A stretch of 64,000 nucleotides of DNA from Bagarius yarrelli (lineage: Eukaryota > Chordata > Actinopteri > Siluriformes > Sisoridae). A program made the translations under genes and the position numbers. The first letter of the stretch is position 1; each line of letters starts with the position of its first letter. The notes beneath the pieces are model-generated. The model worked only from the letters and a program-made list of their open reading frames with translations. It was not told the origin of the DNA and did no database searches. Of the stretch, positions 49,605 through 60,399 are shown piece after piece. The stretch is taken from assembly GCA_005784505.1 (NCBI GenBank), contig VCAZ01000044.1:1982310-2046309 (forward strand). Direction: 5' to 3'.

Positions 49605-50870
49605 TTTATTTATATTATTTTCACGTTATAAAATTGCCATAAATTACTTTTTATTACATCACTTACCAGTCCCCCTATTTTTTCATAGACTCATAGCTGG
49701 GGTTGCCCTCAGCACCCCTACTTCCCGCAGTAACGCACTAGTATTCACTTCTTATTCTTACTACTCTTTATGTGATAATTTAGTGATACCCTTCAAATGC
49801 TTTAAAAATGCTATAAATTAAATTAATATTTTATTGAATCTTGCCTCACAGGAGAGCTGGCAATAGTGAGACTGGAAAGAACACAGCATCGTCTTGTCTC
49901 TAATTAATAAATTAATCAAAAAGCTGTGTTAACACAAAAAAACAAGTATAGGTAAAAATGAAAAAAAAACAAAAAAACAAAACAAACATGGCAGCACGAT
50001 GAGGAGATGCTGCTTGTAAAGGCTAAAATAGAACAAAACTATTTTATTACACTACTACAAAATGAAGACATAATTCTACATTTATTCTATTTCACAAACC
50101 TGTAATGTACCATCCCATTAAATCAGTAAGAGATTGCACATTGCTCTGTGCGTTGACATAATGAAAAAACTTGAGCAAATTGAGCAGACAGGAAAATTTA
50201 CACTTTATGGAAAACCATTACAAAATCTAAACAGCCCATGCGACTCCCAAAGCTATCAGGTTATTTGACAAGGATCCAACCTGTTTAAGACATACAGATG
50301 TTTTTGATTTAACCAAGCATCTGTTTGCACAAGCATGACATGTGTAGAAAAACCACAGTGGGACACAATAGTTATTTTATGGCACAGTTACAACCTGTTT
50401 TTTTTAATTACTTTAGAAAAAGCAAAAACAAAATTAGGCATGACCTGAAATGTCTAATCTCGCTCTGTTGAACACGCATTAGATCAGTCAGGCTGTGCAG
50501 CATTCGTACATAAATAATTTACAAACACAACATCAGATAACTACAGTACAGATTAATTTTCATTGGAGTTAAAATGGAATTTAGGAACAATTTCATGCAA
50601 CACATTGGTTTACACACCAGGCAGTGAGCTGGATTGTGCTGGAGAGAAACGTTTATTTTTCTTTAATACAAACTCTATGCACATACAGTATGAAAAGTAG
50701 GTTTTAATAAAGGTAACCACAAGAAAAAAATAAACTTGCTGAATGACATGCTTAGAACATTCTTTAGACCCTTCCACAGTTTTAAACAACAACAATGGAA
50801 CTTGTGCTACCTCTACATTACAATTACTTATTCAAGACAAAACATGATCTGTGCACTGTCACTATATGCA
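48745..50870. other. Non-coding stretch with microsatellites
   Basis: AT-rich, with TA runs near 48822-48836 and 49572-49601. No exon or element recognised. Confidence 0.35.
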
Positions 50871-50875
50871 AATAC

Positions 50876-51422
50876 ACTAGCTGGCCAAAACTATATGAAC
50901 CCCTGATCGTCACACACATTTTTCTGTTTCAAGCACACAGTTGTCTGAAAAGTCATTGTATGTGGTAGCAGTGAGATTTCCTTTTACTGGATGAGGCACA
51001 AACTTGAAAGCTTGAGTCCTGGCCTAAAACCCCAACAATCACTTTATGGATAAAAATGTACAAATGCAGAGTGAAATTTGTTTCTTTACATATCCCATTT
51101 AAAAAAGTTGGGGTCAGATACAGCGCCCAATGGAGCAGGATTGGTTAAGGGTCTTGCTTAGGGACCCAACGGTTGCAGACTGGCAGTGGTGGGGCTTGAA
51201 CCCGGGTCTTCTGGGTCTGCCAATCAACAACTCAGTGCCTTACCCATTTGAAATGGGACTTTTTAAAGCTCTGGTGGCTACAGTAAAAAACTCCTACAGA
51301 TGTGTTTTAAAACCTGGTGAAAAGTCTAGCAGCTGTTATAATGGCAGAGACAGAACAACCAACAACACTGAAAAATCTGAAATGTGTTAAACAGCCAAGT
51401 GTGCACATACTTTTGGCCATAA
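50876..51422. mobile_element. Tc1-like MITE interrupted by a SINE
   Basis: The left end CTAGCTGGCCAAAACTAT and the right end ACATACTTTTGGCCATAAT form the degenerate inverted ends of a Tc1-derived element. A family B SINE sits inside at 51056-51250. Confidence 0.55.
51056..51250 (-). mobile_element. SINE family B nested in the Tc1-like MITE
   Basis: Contains the complement of the family B body (TTTGTTTCTTTACATATCCC, GGGACCCAACGGTTGCAGAC, GGGGCTTGAACCCGGGTCTT), matching the copies at 31.3-31.7 kb. Nesting shows it arrived after the MITE. Confidence 0.6.
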
Positions 51423-51932
51423 TATCTCCTTGAGGCAGCTAAAGAGAAGGATGAATACAGAGCAGACATTCAAATGCATACAATCTTTGGCTACTGCTTT
51501 TCCATTACATTACAAGTTCACCACTGGCAGAAATGACTTTCTTAATTGTAGGTTGTTTCTGCCAATATCATGCTGGGCTCTAGAAAGGTAGATGGTCTCT
51601 AAAAGAGAGTTCTACTGTAACAACATCTCATGCTGTTTGTTTTAATATACCGTAACTCCATCAGGCAGCATGCTCAAGAATAACATTTTTAATACAACTG
51701 CCATGAGCATGCACAAGAGCCTGCATGTTTGCATGTCTCGCACTCCTTCCTGCATCCAGTTGTTTTCCTTCAAAGATTTTGGCGTAACTTGTGCACTGAT
51801 GTGGTTCACCCGCCAAAACCCACAATTACTTAAAGGCAACTTTGTGGACAAACTACATTCATAGTTGATGTTTATGTAATATTTTAAAATGACACTCACA
51901 TCTTGTGTACTAAACAGTACTATTAACAATGC

Positions 51933-51938
51933 TTTATT
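51933..51938 (-). terminator. MDFIC2-like polyadenylation signal
   Basis: AATAAA on the - strand (CTAATAAAGC in context) lies about 97 nt after the stop codon, a good distance for a short 3' UTR. Confidence 0.55.
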
Positions 51939-52034
51939 AGCCACTGGCTTCCTCGTGGCCCAGCAGTTTTCAATCCGACTGCTCAGCCCCGTTGTCTTCA
52001 ACTCTGCAGCCCAGCTAGTTGGCTTTGCAACATG

Positions 52035-52291
52035 CTAACGGTAACAAATCTCTGAAATCTCCATGGCTAACTCCAGGCAATCACTGGTTTCCTGGCAGGC
52101 ATCAAATAGTTCACAGTCAATGTTGCACTGACAGTTCCAGTCGTTGCTTTGGCCCGGCTCTAATGGAGCGAACAAATAGCTGCAGGCTGGACAGATTTTA
52201 TTAGTGGCACGTTTACACGTGTCAGGCAGCATGATGCACAGGTCATAGAACTGGCAGAAAAGGCATTTGAGGATGATCCCTGCACAGGCAT
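52035..52291 (-). CDS. mdfic2: MDFIC2-like last exon with MDFI domain
   Basis: The exon follows a TTGATTATTTCAG acceptor and ends with TAG. It encodes 85 residues with 14 cysteines spread as C, CxxC and CxC, including KCLFCQF, ICPACSYLF and WNCQCNIDC. The order of motifs matches the MDFI C-terminal domain, though there are fewer CC pairs than in MDFI and MDFIC. Confidence 0.87.
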
Positions 52292-55200
52292 CTGAAATAA
52301 TCAAGGGTGTATCAGGCAGTAAGCAAGGAAGTCATTTCATATTTATAGCTATCACAAAGCGGAAAACATAAGTTGTTTCAAAGTGTCTTAATGGAGTGTA
52401 CTACAGATTGTCTTGCACTTTTTTTTTTATCAGCTTAGTCAGCAGGAATTTTCAATAGTCCAGCTTAGACAGTATATTAGCTTATGCTGATTGCCTATAA
52501 GACCATAAACAGGTGGTTTGAAAAAACACTAATGCAACCGTTTGAAAGCAATTTTATATATACATAGAGGACACTAAAAGCAAAGTCTATAATAACAGCT
52601 ACTCTTGGTTAGTTATTTTGAAGTTTGTTTTGAATTATTCTACATGCCATATGCCACCAATCTCTATCTAACTACATTATATGGACAAAAGCATTGCCCT
52701 CTTTTTTTAATTATTGAAATTGGGTGTTTAAATTCAACCTTTTGGCACAGGTCTATAAAGCACCTAGCCGTACAGCCTGCATTCACAAATATGTTTTTAA
52801 AAAAAGGGGGGTTGTTCTGAAGTGTTCAGTAAATTCAATTGTGGTACCATAATGAAATACAACGTCTGTGTAATTATATCTCTGCTAAATATTCCACAGT
52901 CAACTGTAAGTGATATTACTGAAAAAGGGGTAATAGGTTAGGAACTCCAGCAAGCTAGAAAAATATAAATATAAATTCACCAAATAGGGTGACTAAGTGC
53001 TGAGGCACACAATGATTAAATGTCATAATCACATATATGAAGAATCTTCATACTGTAATTTTTTATGAAGAGAGTAGCAGCAAACTCAGGCTTTACATAA
53101 GTACTAATAGTTTGGCGTATGCCAAGAGAAAGTTACCAGTCTGACAGATTGCGCCAATGTAGAGTTAGGTAGAGAAGGAATAATGGTAATAATGGATGTT
53201 AATGCTCAGGAAAACCTAAATATTTTAGACTGGAGAAAGTCCTTGTTTATTTCAGCATGGCTGCACTTCAGTACCCAAAGCATAAACCATTAAGACATGA
53301 TTGGATACATTTGGTGTGAAAAAACTTGACCTGCACAGAGTTCTAAAATTCTAAACCAAAGCAAACACCTTTGGGATTAACTGTAATATTGATTGCGAGA
53401 CAGACCGTCTCATTCATCAGTGGCAGAACTAAAAACTTTTCTACTGGATAAATAGACAAAAAATACATGGAAACAATCCAAAATGTTGTGGAAAGCCTGC
53501 CTGAGACATCTGAAGCTGTTATAGCTTCCACATTAATGCCTATGCATTTAGAATGTAATGTCATTAAATTAATTGTTGATTTTAAGGTCAGGTATTCTAA
53601 TACTTTTCTCTATATTGTATAACTGTATGTCAGTTTTTATATGTAGAACATTATAAGGATAGCAGCCTTCGTGAACATAAATGTTTTTAAATTATATAGT
53701 GCAAGAAAGTCTTAATGATTTGTGACAAGAACGCCAAGTACATCATCATACATGTAATAAAACCTAAAAGCTTAAAAAAAAACTATCTTGGCATCCAGAG
53801 AGAAACACTTAACGTCCCTTAATGGTAGCTGTCTGCACCTCTAGTTTATAACATTTAAAAGCACCCTTTTCTTCCACGGCATTTCCTAATACATGCATAA
53901 TTTAATGAAACACATTTTCCTTTCTGAGAGACGTAACTGTAGGCCTAATCAAATTCTATCCATCTGTATTGGTGATCATTTCTTTCTTTTTACGTTAAAA
54001 GGTCACTGTCTTTAAACACCTGAAGACTGGATTCATGGAATTACATTCCAACAGATTATTTAAAGTGCAATTCACATGAAGAAATTAGAAGCACAAAAAA
54101 TATTCAGTCAGCAATTTTGACTCACTCCCACAAAATAAGAGCAAATCCTGATTAATACTAATCTTATCTGATTAGTGACCTTGAACTTAAATTTGCAAGT
54201 GCGCTAAAGATTAAAATGAGAAACACTGCCCACTAATGTGAGGTTGGTTGGTTTCTACTATACAGTATATATGGCTTGCTTAGTTTACAGATATTAATTA
54301 AACAGAACTTAATGTTTTAGTGAGTGTTCACTATATTGTTTTTTTTTATGTGATTCTATAAAGCTGCTTTGACACAATCTTGATTGTTAAAAGCACTATA
54401 TAAATACAAGTGACTTGACTTAAATTGATATATACAATAGAACCGATATTAATGACAGCAATTGATTCACCTTCAACATCCCGACTGTCAGATAAGGAGT
54501 TTGTAGAAGAGGAGACACTGCTGCATTTATCCACTGAGGAGAGGTTATAGGAGGACCCAGTGGCTTTGGTTTCTCCAGGATCTTGCTCAGGTATTGGACT
54601 GAGTCTCTGCACGGCCCTTCCTGGAGCTGTACTAGTCACCATCTTTCCTGGGATATTTGGGGAAGCATTGTGCCATAAATATAAGACTAGATGCTTTGTA
54701 ATATAGATCAGTCTTTATCTAAAAGAATACAAATAGAAGCCAAGATGAAGAGGCATAATCTAATACATTACCTCGAAACATAAATAGGTAACCAACACAC
54801 GGGACACACAGTTCTACAGACTCCTCTTTATTGTATAAAACACAAGGACTTCTACAAAAACCCTAAGCTTTTTTTTAAATTGACGACTATTTCTGTGTAT
54901 AATCTTTTACAGTTTACAAATATTTCCCTTTATGGATAAAACTTGCAAAATTTCAAAAGTAAACTTTTGTATTAATCTCTACTTGTAATCTGGCCACTTT
55001 TTTAAACTAAGCTTTTTGGAGTCTGGTTAGTGTCTACTGATTTTCTCCTGTACATGAAATTCTCATTATTACCTTGTGAGGTTCCTATAGCATTCTAAAG
55101 GCATGTGTTGAATACATTCATTGATAAACAGACAAAGTCCTTTACTTTCATTTAAGATTTACAATATCGAAATTACTAGTGTCAATCTGTGCTTCGGTGG

Positions 55201-56468
55201 TAATCCTAACTCTAATCCAGTGAATTTACACATTCAATGTACAACATTTGAATCAATTTACTGCAAATAATTGTACTTTAAATAAATAAGTGGTTTGCCT
55301 TGCTGTTGTCTATCAATACAGGAGCAAATAAAGACTTATATATAATCAAGTATTTGCATCAGCTTTTGTCTTTAAGCCTGGATGTTCATAAACTTGGCCA
55401 AATCCATGGGATAAATGCACACATACTATACAGAGCAGTTGGCCATGTTGGTGAAAACACCTTAATAATCAATAAAAAAAATGAATTAACAATAAATATA
55501 GACAAATGAAAATGTTTGGGATGCATTTGAAATACTTTAGAAACAGACAAAATTAAGTTTCTTTCTAATCATCTGGACATCATCATGTGTATTATTCTAA
55601 CCACCCATCCATTCATTCATTTATTCATCTTCTATACCCGCTTATTCCCTTATTCAGGGATCTGCTGAAGTCTATCCCAGCCGTCCCTGAAAGGGCGAAA
55701 GGCAGAAGGGGTACACAGACACACACTCCAATAAGCAATTTAGAATCAAACCCAGGTCTTCTTGCTATGAGGCAACAGTGCTAACCACTAAGCCATTGTG
55801 CTGCCTTGTTCTAACCAATTATCATCAATACAAAAGTTCTAGTTATAAATGTTATGGTAGCAAAGAATTTCTTATCAATCCAGCTGTACCACTCATTTAA
55901 CACAGGACCTTAAAGATCTCAGATGAAGGACACACTCATGTGGCACAATCGCACACATAATCACATAAAAATATTATAGGCAATTTAGACATGCCATTTA
56001 GCCCATCATTGACTAAAGGACTTAAGAGTACCTGCAGGAAAACCATGAAGCACAGGGAAAATAGGCAAACTTAATGCACACAGGGCACAGACAGTAATCA
56101 ATTTTTAGTAAACCAAACTACACTATATTTTAGGACAAAACAATAATATCTGGAAACATGATGTGCGATCACCTGATCTTTTACACAATGAATAGGATTC
56201 TGAATTGACAAGAGTTACAGATTTGAAACAGGTGAATTTATACACAACCAAGTTGTGTGCGGACATTTGACTTTTGTGTATTTTATCCTTTAAGAGACAG
56301 ACTTAAGAATGACTTGCAATAATTTATCTGTTTTGTTTTTTTAACCCTAGAAGTCTAGAATTAAAAAAAAATTTACATCTTACCATCTTCAACCAAGGTG
56401 TTTTTTTTCTCAATTCTCTCTGTGTCATATTCTATCACCTCCACACTCAGGACAGTTTTTCCAGCCAT
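52035..56468 (-). CDS. mdfic2: MyoD family inhibitor domain-containing protein 2-like (three coding exons)
   Basis: Coding exons run on the - strand: 56468-56384, 54647-54471 and 52291-52035. They are joined by GT-AG introns, both in phase 1, and total 519 nt or 172 residues. The N-terminal exon reads MAGKTVLSVEVIEYDTERIE. The middle exon is rich in Ser/Thr, with SSVDKCSSVSSSTNSLSDSR. The last exon is the MDFI-type domain, with DACAGIILKCLFCQF near its start and IDCELFDACQETSDCLELA near the end. MDFI-family proteins bind transcription factors, and MDFI and MDFIC also act as Piezo channel partners through a palmitoylated cysteine-rich C-terminus. Many of the usual paired cysteines are missing here, as expected for a divergent member. 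Convergent position next to MITF matches mammalian MDFIC2, which supports orthology. Confidence 0.85.
52673..53617 (+). mobile_element. Tc1-like relic in the last intron of the MDFIC2-like gene
   Basis: The left end is ACATTATATGGACAAAAGCA, followed by AAATTGGGTGTTTAAATTCA and AAGCACCTAGCCGTACAGCC. The right part retains antisense-like catalytic sequence (GTTGTGGAAAGCCTGCCTGA, GAAGCTGTTATAGCTTCCAC) and ends GGTCAGGTATTCTAATACTT. The middle (about 52810-53340) is unrelated or fully decayed. Confidence 0.55.
53620..54470. other. MDFIC2-like intron sequence
   Basis: AT-rich intron sequence between the Tc1 relic and the second coding exon; nothing else recognised. Confidence 0.4.
54471..54647 (-). 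CDS. mdfic2: MDFIC2-like second coding exon
   Basis: This 177-nt exon follows the acceptor ATATCCCAG and ends at a GTGAAT donor. It encodes a Pro/Ser/Thr-rich linker with QRLSPIPEQDPGET and SSVSSSTNSLSDSRDVE. Phase 1 on both sides means it could be skipped without a frameshift. Confidence 0.8.
54780..55595. other. MDFIC2-like first coding intron, left part
   Basis: AT-rich, no feature recognised. Confidence 0.4.
55600..55806 (-). mobile_element. SINE family A in an MDFIC2-like intron
   Basis: The complement of the tail starts ATTCATTCATTTATTCATC, and the complement of the head ends CTAAGCCATTGTGCTGCC. It has internal deletions and is in the same orientation as the host gene. Confidence 0.65.
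55920..56100 (-). repeat. Decayed SINE/LINE-tail relic
   Basis: Contains GGCAATTTAGACATGCCATT, CCTGCAGGAAAACCATGAAG and AAACTTAATGCACACAGGGC. This resembles the family seen at 4075-4300. Confidence 0.4.
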
Positions 56469-56474
56469 CTTTGT
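56384..56474 (-). CDS. mdfic2: MDFIC2-like first coding exon
   Basis: The exon follows an acceptor TCATAACAG (AG at 56476-56475), has six 5' UTR bases, then ATG at 56468. It encodes 28 codons plus one base and ends at a GTAAGA donor. Confidence 0.8.
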
Positions 56475-56792
56475 CTGTTATGACAACAAAACACAATTGA
56501 TACAAGGTTGAAATACTGACAAATTAGGGTTGAGACATGAAAAGGCAAAATATGCACAATTATGAACAAACCACACACTAAAGCAAGATTATAAATATGT
56601 ACATGTAGGCTAAAACATCTGTACGTCTTATTTTAATTATTGATAATAAGTAAGATCAATAACGTTCTAATTTATTTGATTTGATTGCACATAACATTTT
56701 AAATCACAAGTGTAAGAAATAAATTAGTTGGGATATGATATGAGAGCCCATGATATAAGAACTCAAAATTTAGTAAATTATCCAGGACTTAC

Positions 56793-56900
56793 CATTAAGC
56801 TACACGAAAGATGAATAAGGAGTCACACTTGGTATAACCGGTTTTACACACTTCATAGTGAGCTAATGATGCGCGCCAGTACATCCCCATAAGCCATCCA
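56793..56900 (-). other. Probable 5' non-coding exon of the MDFIC2-like gene
   Basis: On the - strand a perfect GTAAGT donor lies at 56792-56787, and the first coding exon has its own acceptor, so an upstream exon is needed. The exon ends at 56793. Its start is not defined; I place it near 56900 from the TATA-like element upstream. Confidence 0.5.
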
Positions 56901-56924
56901 CCCGTATGCGTTATTACAGAAATT

Positions 56925-56937
56925 GTATATAAATACG
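56925..56937 (-). promoter_or_regulatory. TATA-like element upstream of the MDFIC2-like 5' exon
   Basis: Read on the - strand this is CGTATTTATATAC, about 30 bp before the supposed start of the 5' exon. It is seen in sequence, but its promoter role is inferred. Confidence 0.35.
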
Positions 56938-57335
56938 CCAAATTTTACGTTTTAAAGCAGAGAACAGAAAAAAAAATCTAAATATTTAATAAAATAATAA
57001 AATATTCAACTGTTTTTTTAAGCGAACGCAGCGCCCTGTTCCAACTACTAACCGGCGATTCACGAATAATTTATTCTTATTGAACGACTCCTTTAGAGGA
57101 ATCAGTCGAACCGATACGCAGGAGCAAAAGAATCAGAAGCTATTTTTGATATAAAAAGGATATACTAAACACCATTAGTCAGTTGAAACTACTGTAGTGT
57201 GTTCCTTTGCTGGATACATAATTTATATAGTATAATATATTATTTATAATTATTATAGTAATTATAAATAATTGCCCCACAGTTTTAAGGTTAAAATGAA
57301 TATTTTAAATATGTAAAATATGCTAAAAGCAATGT

Positions 57336-57344
57336 GTATATATA

Positions 57345-57404
<60 letters not shown>
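57336..57404. repeat. TA microsatellite
   Basis: A long TA run with one interruption, lying just left of a Tc1-like element. Confidence 0.9.
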
Positions 57405-57407
<3 letters not shown>

Positions 57408-57424
57408 AATTAAATTTTATAATA

Positions 57425-58634
57425 CACTGCTCAAAAAAATAAAGGGAACACTAAAATAACACATCCTAGATCTGAATGAATGAAATATTCTTATTAAATT
57501 ACTTTACATAGTTGAATGTGCTGACAACAAAATCAAACAAAAATTATCAATGAAAATCAAATTTATTAACCCATGGAGGTCACCAAATTTATTAACCCAT
57601 TTGGAGTCACACTCAAAACTGAAGTGGAAACACACACTACAGGCTGATCCAACTTTGATGTAATATCCTTAAAACAAGTCAAAATGAGGCTCAGTAGTGT
57701 GTGTGGCCTCCACGTGCCTGTGTGGCCTCCACGTGCCTGTATGACCTCCCTACAATGCCTGGGCATGCTCCTGATGAGGTGGCGGATGGTCTCCTGGGGG
57801 ATCTCCTCCCAGACCTGTACTAAAGCATCCGCCTGGACACTACTGGACAGTCTGTGGTGCAACGTAGCGTTGGTGGATGGGGCGAGACATGATGTCCCAG
57901 ATGTGCTCAATTGGATTCAGGTCTGGGGAACGGGTGGGCCAGTCCATAGCATCAATGCCTTCATCTTGCAGAAACTGCTGACACACTCCAGCCACATGAG
58001 GTCTAGCATTGTTTTGCATTAGGAGAAACCCAGGGGCAACCGCACCGGCATATGGTCTCACAAGGGGTCTGAGGATCTCATCTCGGTACCTAATGGCTAA
58101 TGTGCTCCTCCTGTTCCTCCTTGCACAAAGGCGGAGGTAGCGGTCCTGCTGCTGTGTTGTTGCCCTCCTACGGCCTCCTTTACGTCTCCTGATGTACTGG
58201 CCTGTCTCCTGGTAGCGCCTCCATGCTCTGGACACTACGCTGACAGTCACAGCAAACCTTCTTGCCACAGCTCGCATCGATGTGCCATCCTGGATGAGCT
58301 GAACTACCTGAGCCACTTGTTGTAGACTCCGTCTCATGCTACCACCAGAGTGAAAGCACCGCCAGCATTCAAAAGTGACCAAAACATCAGCCAGAAAGCA
58401 TAGGAACTGAGAAGTGGTCTGTGGTCACCACCTGCAGAACCACTCCTTTATTGGGGGTGTCTTGCCAATTGCCTATAATTTCCACCTGTTGTCTATTCCA
58501 TTTGCACAACAGCATGTGAAATTGATTGTCAATCAGTGTTGATTTCTAAGTGGGCAGTTTGATTTCACAGAAGTGTGATTGATTTGGAGTTACATTGTGT
58601 TGTTTAAGTGTTCCCTTTATTTTTTTGAGCAGTG
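57425..58634 (-). mobile_element. Tc1-like transposon with internal deletion
   Basis: The terminal repeats CACTGCTCAAAAAAATAAAG and its complement CTTTATTTTTTTGAGCAGTG bound 1210 bp. TA precedes the left end; the right TA has mutated to CA. The transposase is on the - strand. HTH motifs include QQVAQVVQLIQDGTSMRAVA and VVSRAWRRYQETG, and the catalytic end has WPTRSPDLNPIEHIWD. About 100 residues of the central region, including the first DDE aspartate, are missing after RNRRSTLAIR. The last part is frameshifted near 57840, and an 18-bp unit is duplicated near 57705-57740. It cannot encode an active enzyme. Confidence 0.88.
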
Positions 58635-58639
58635 CACAA

Positions 58640-60170
58640 TGTTAAGTTTAGGGAATCACATGTAAATCTTTATATATGCTGGTCAACTGGAAATAGAATT
58701 ATTTGTTTAGGGGTAAAACACAGAAAAACGAATAAAACACTGGAACACTAGACACAAGAAACTAAAACAAACTGGCAAACAGGTGAACACAGAGTTTCCA
58801 TACACAGAGTCTATGAGATTGTAGTCTCATTGTAGGGAAAAGTAATTACTAATAGTAAAGTATCCTGAAACTAGAACAGCAGTGAATCATTTTACAATAG
58901 AATTAAAACTTTGACCCTAAGCTGATCAGTTTATTAAATACATTTAACCAAAAACTGTAACACCTGCCTACCATGTTCAACCATGGGTTGTAGTTGTATT
59001 AAAAAACATTTGGAGTTCTGTCCATCTTAAGATTCACGTACATTTGTGAGCAGATCTTTTCCAATATGAACTATATAAAAATCTAGCATTGCTCATGTGC
59101 TGCTGCGACTGAACAGAAAAAAGGCAGGGATTTTTTTATTGCACTCTAATCCTTCTCTAGAAAAACCCTCTTTTTCATCCTTCCACCTGTTGCCATCATG
59201 ATGTCGTACTGCCACCTAGCCGTCATGTGCAGAATGCCTACATTTCACAGAACACAACAGTTCATGCCTCACAGAAGACAGCTTACAATCCTATGTGAAA
59301 TGAAGGTGATGTGATATTAAAGACCTGATGTGGATATGCTATGCTCTAAAGGGTTCTGGAGTAAAAATCATATTTTTACATTGTTTAGTGAAATAATCCT
59401 TTTTATATGATGGCGAAAAGATGACGGCACAGAGGAGAGAACTAAATTTTGGTTTACACTTTTGATTTGCTGCAGGTGGATTATTTAAGTTTAACTTTAT
59501 ATTAAATAAATACGAGGATGACTCAAATTACCACTGATAATTAAAATATACCTTTTGTTGCACACAAAATGTTCAACTTTATAAATACAAAACACATTAC
59601 TTTTTTCTACATAGCATAAAGATAAAAAAAATGATATATGCAGTGCTAGTGGAGTGCTCTTCATTTTAGAAAAGTGTGTAGAAAACTGCCTCAAATGGCT
59701 CTTTGAGTGTTAAAGGTTGCTGACCCCTGGTGTATACTGAGCAATCAAAAACTACTTTAAGCAGTGAAAGCCAAACAGCGCATTGATGTAAGGCTTTCTG
59801 TATCTTTGATGGTGCTAAAAGGACAATGTAAATTAAGAAGAAATTACATTGTTGACAATACAGATCCTTAATGGAAAACCTTCTAAATTATTCCCAGAAA
59901 TCTTTTAGGCTTACTTTAAAGGTCCACAGGTTTTTTCAGCTACTTAATGGAAAATGTAAAAGTATGCATTTTATGAGTTAGATGCTTTATAAGGGTAAAT
60001 GAAATCTTAGAGAGCAGCAGAAATAACAATTATGTAGGGTATCCCCAGTCAACCAAACAGGCAATTGCAAAAAATATTAAAAATATTAAATTGTCTTATT
60101 AACACAAATATTTTTCTATTTTTCTAGGCAGGGAAATTAGCTAAAAAAAAAAAAAAAAGATTTTCCAGAG
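58640..60170. other. Non-coding stretch with a hAT-type end
   Basis: Nothing coding seen. A hAT-type terminus (complement CCAGGGGTCAGCAACCTTTA) ends at 59730 and faces left. Its partner end was not found. Confidence 0.4.
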
Positions 60171-60176
60171 GATATC

Positions 60177-60279
60177 AAAAAGTTTCGAGACATGCCTACA
60201 GATGGCAGCTTCAGGCTACTGGAAGCACAGCCTTGCATGCAGACTTGCGCTGCCATCTGTTGACATGTCTTGAAAATTT
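60177..60279. mobile_element. Short palindromic MITE-like element
   Basis: The arms at 60177-60209 and 60249-60279 are inverted copies with several mismatches. They share CATG...CAGATGGCAGC and its complement around a 39-bp loop. The TTTCGAGACATG arm looks like a mariner-type end, but I cannot name the family. Confidence 0.5.
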
Positions 60280-60399
60280 GAGACCCCCTTGTACACCGTT
60301 TACAGTATAGCACAAAGTCATTAAGCTACCTTGGGGTGTTAAATTAATTTGCTCTTGTGGTAAAGTCTGACTTGTAAACAAAAAGAAGTCTTGTAAACA

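Noticed and set aside
57684..58022. 112-residue plus-strand frame
   Set aside because: It is the antisense shadow of the Tc1-like transposase on the - strand.
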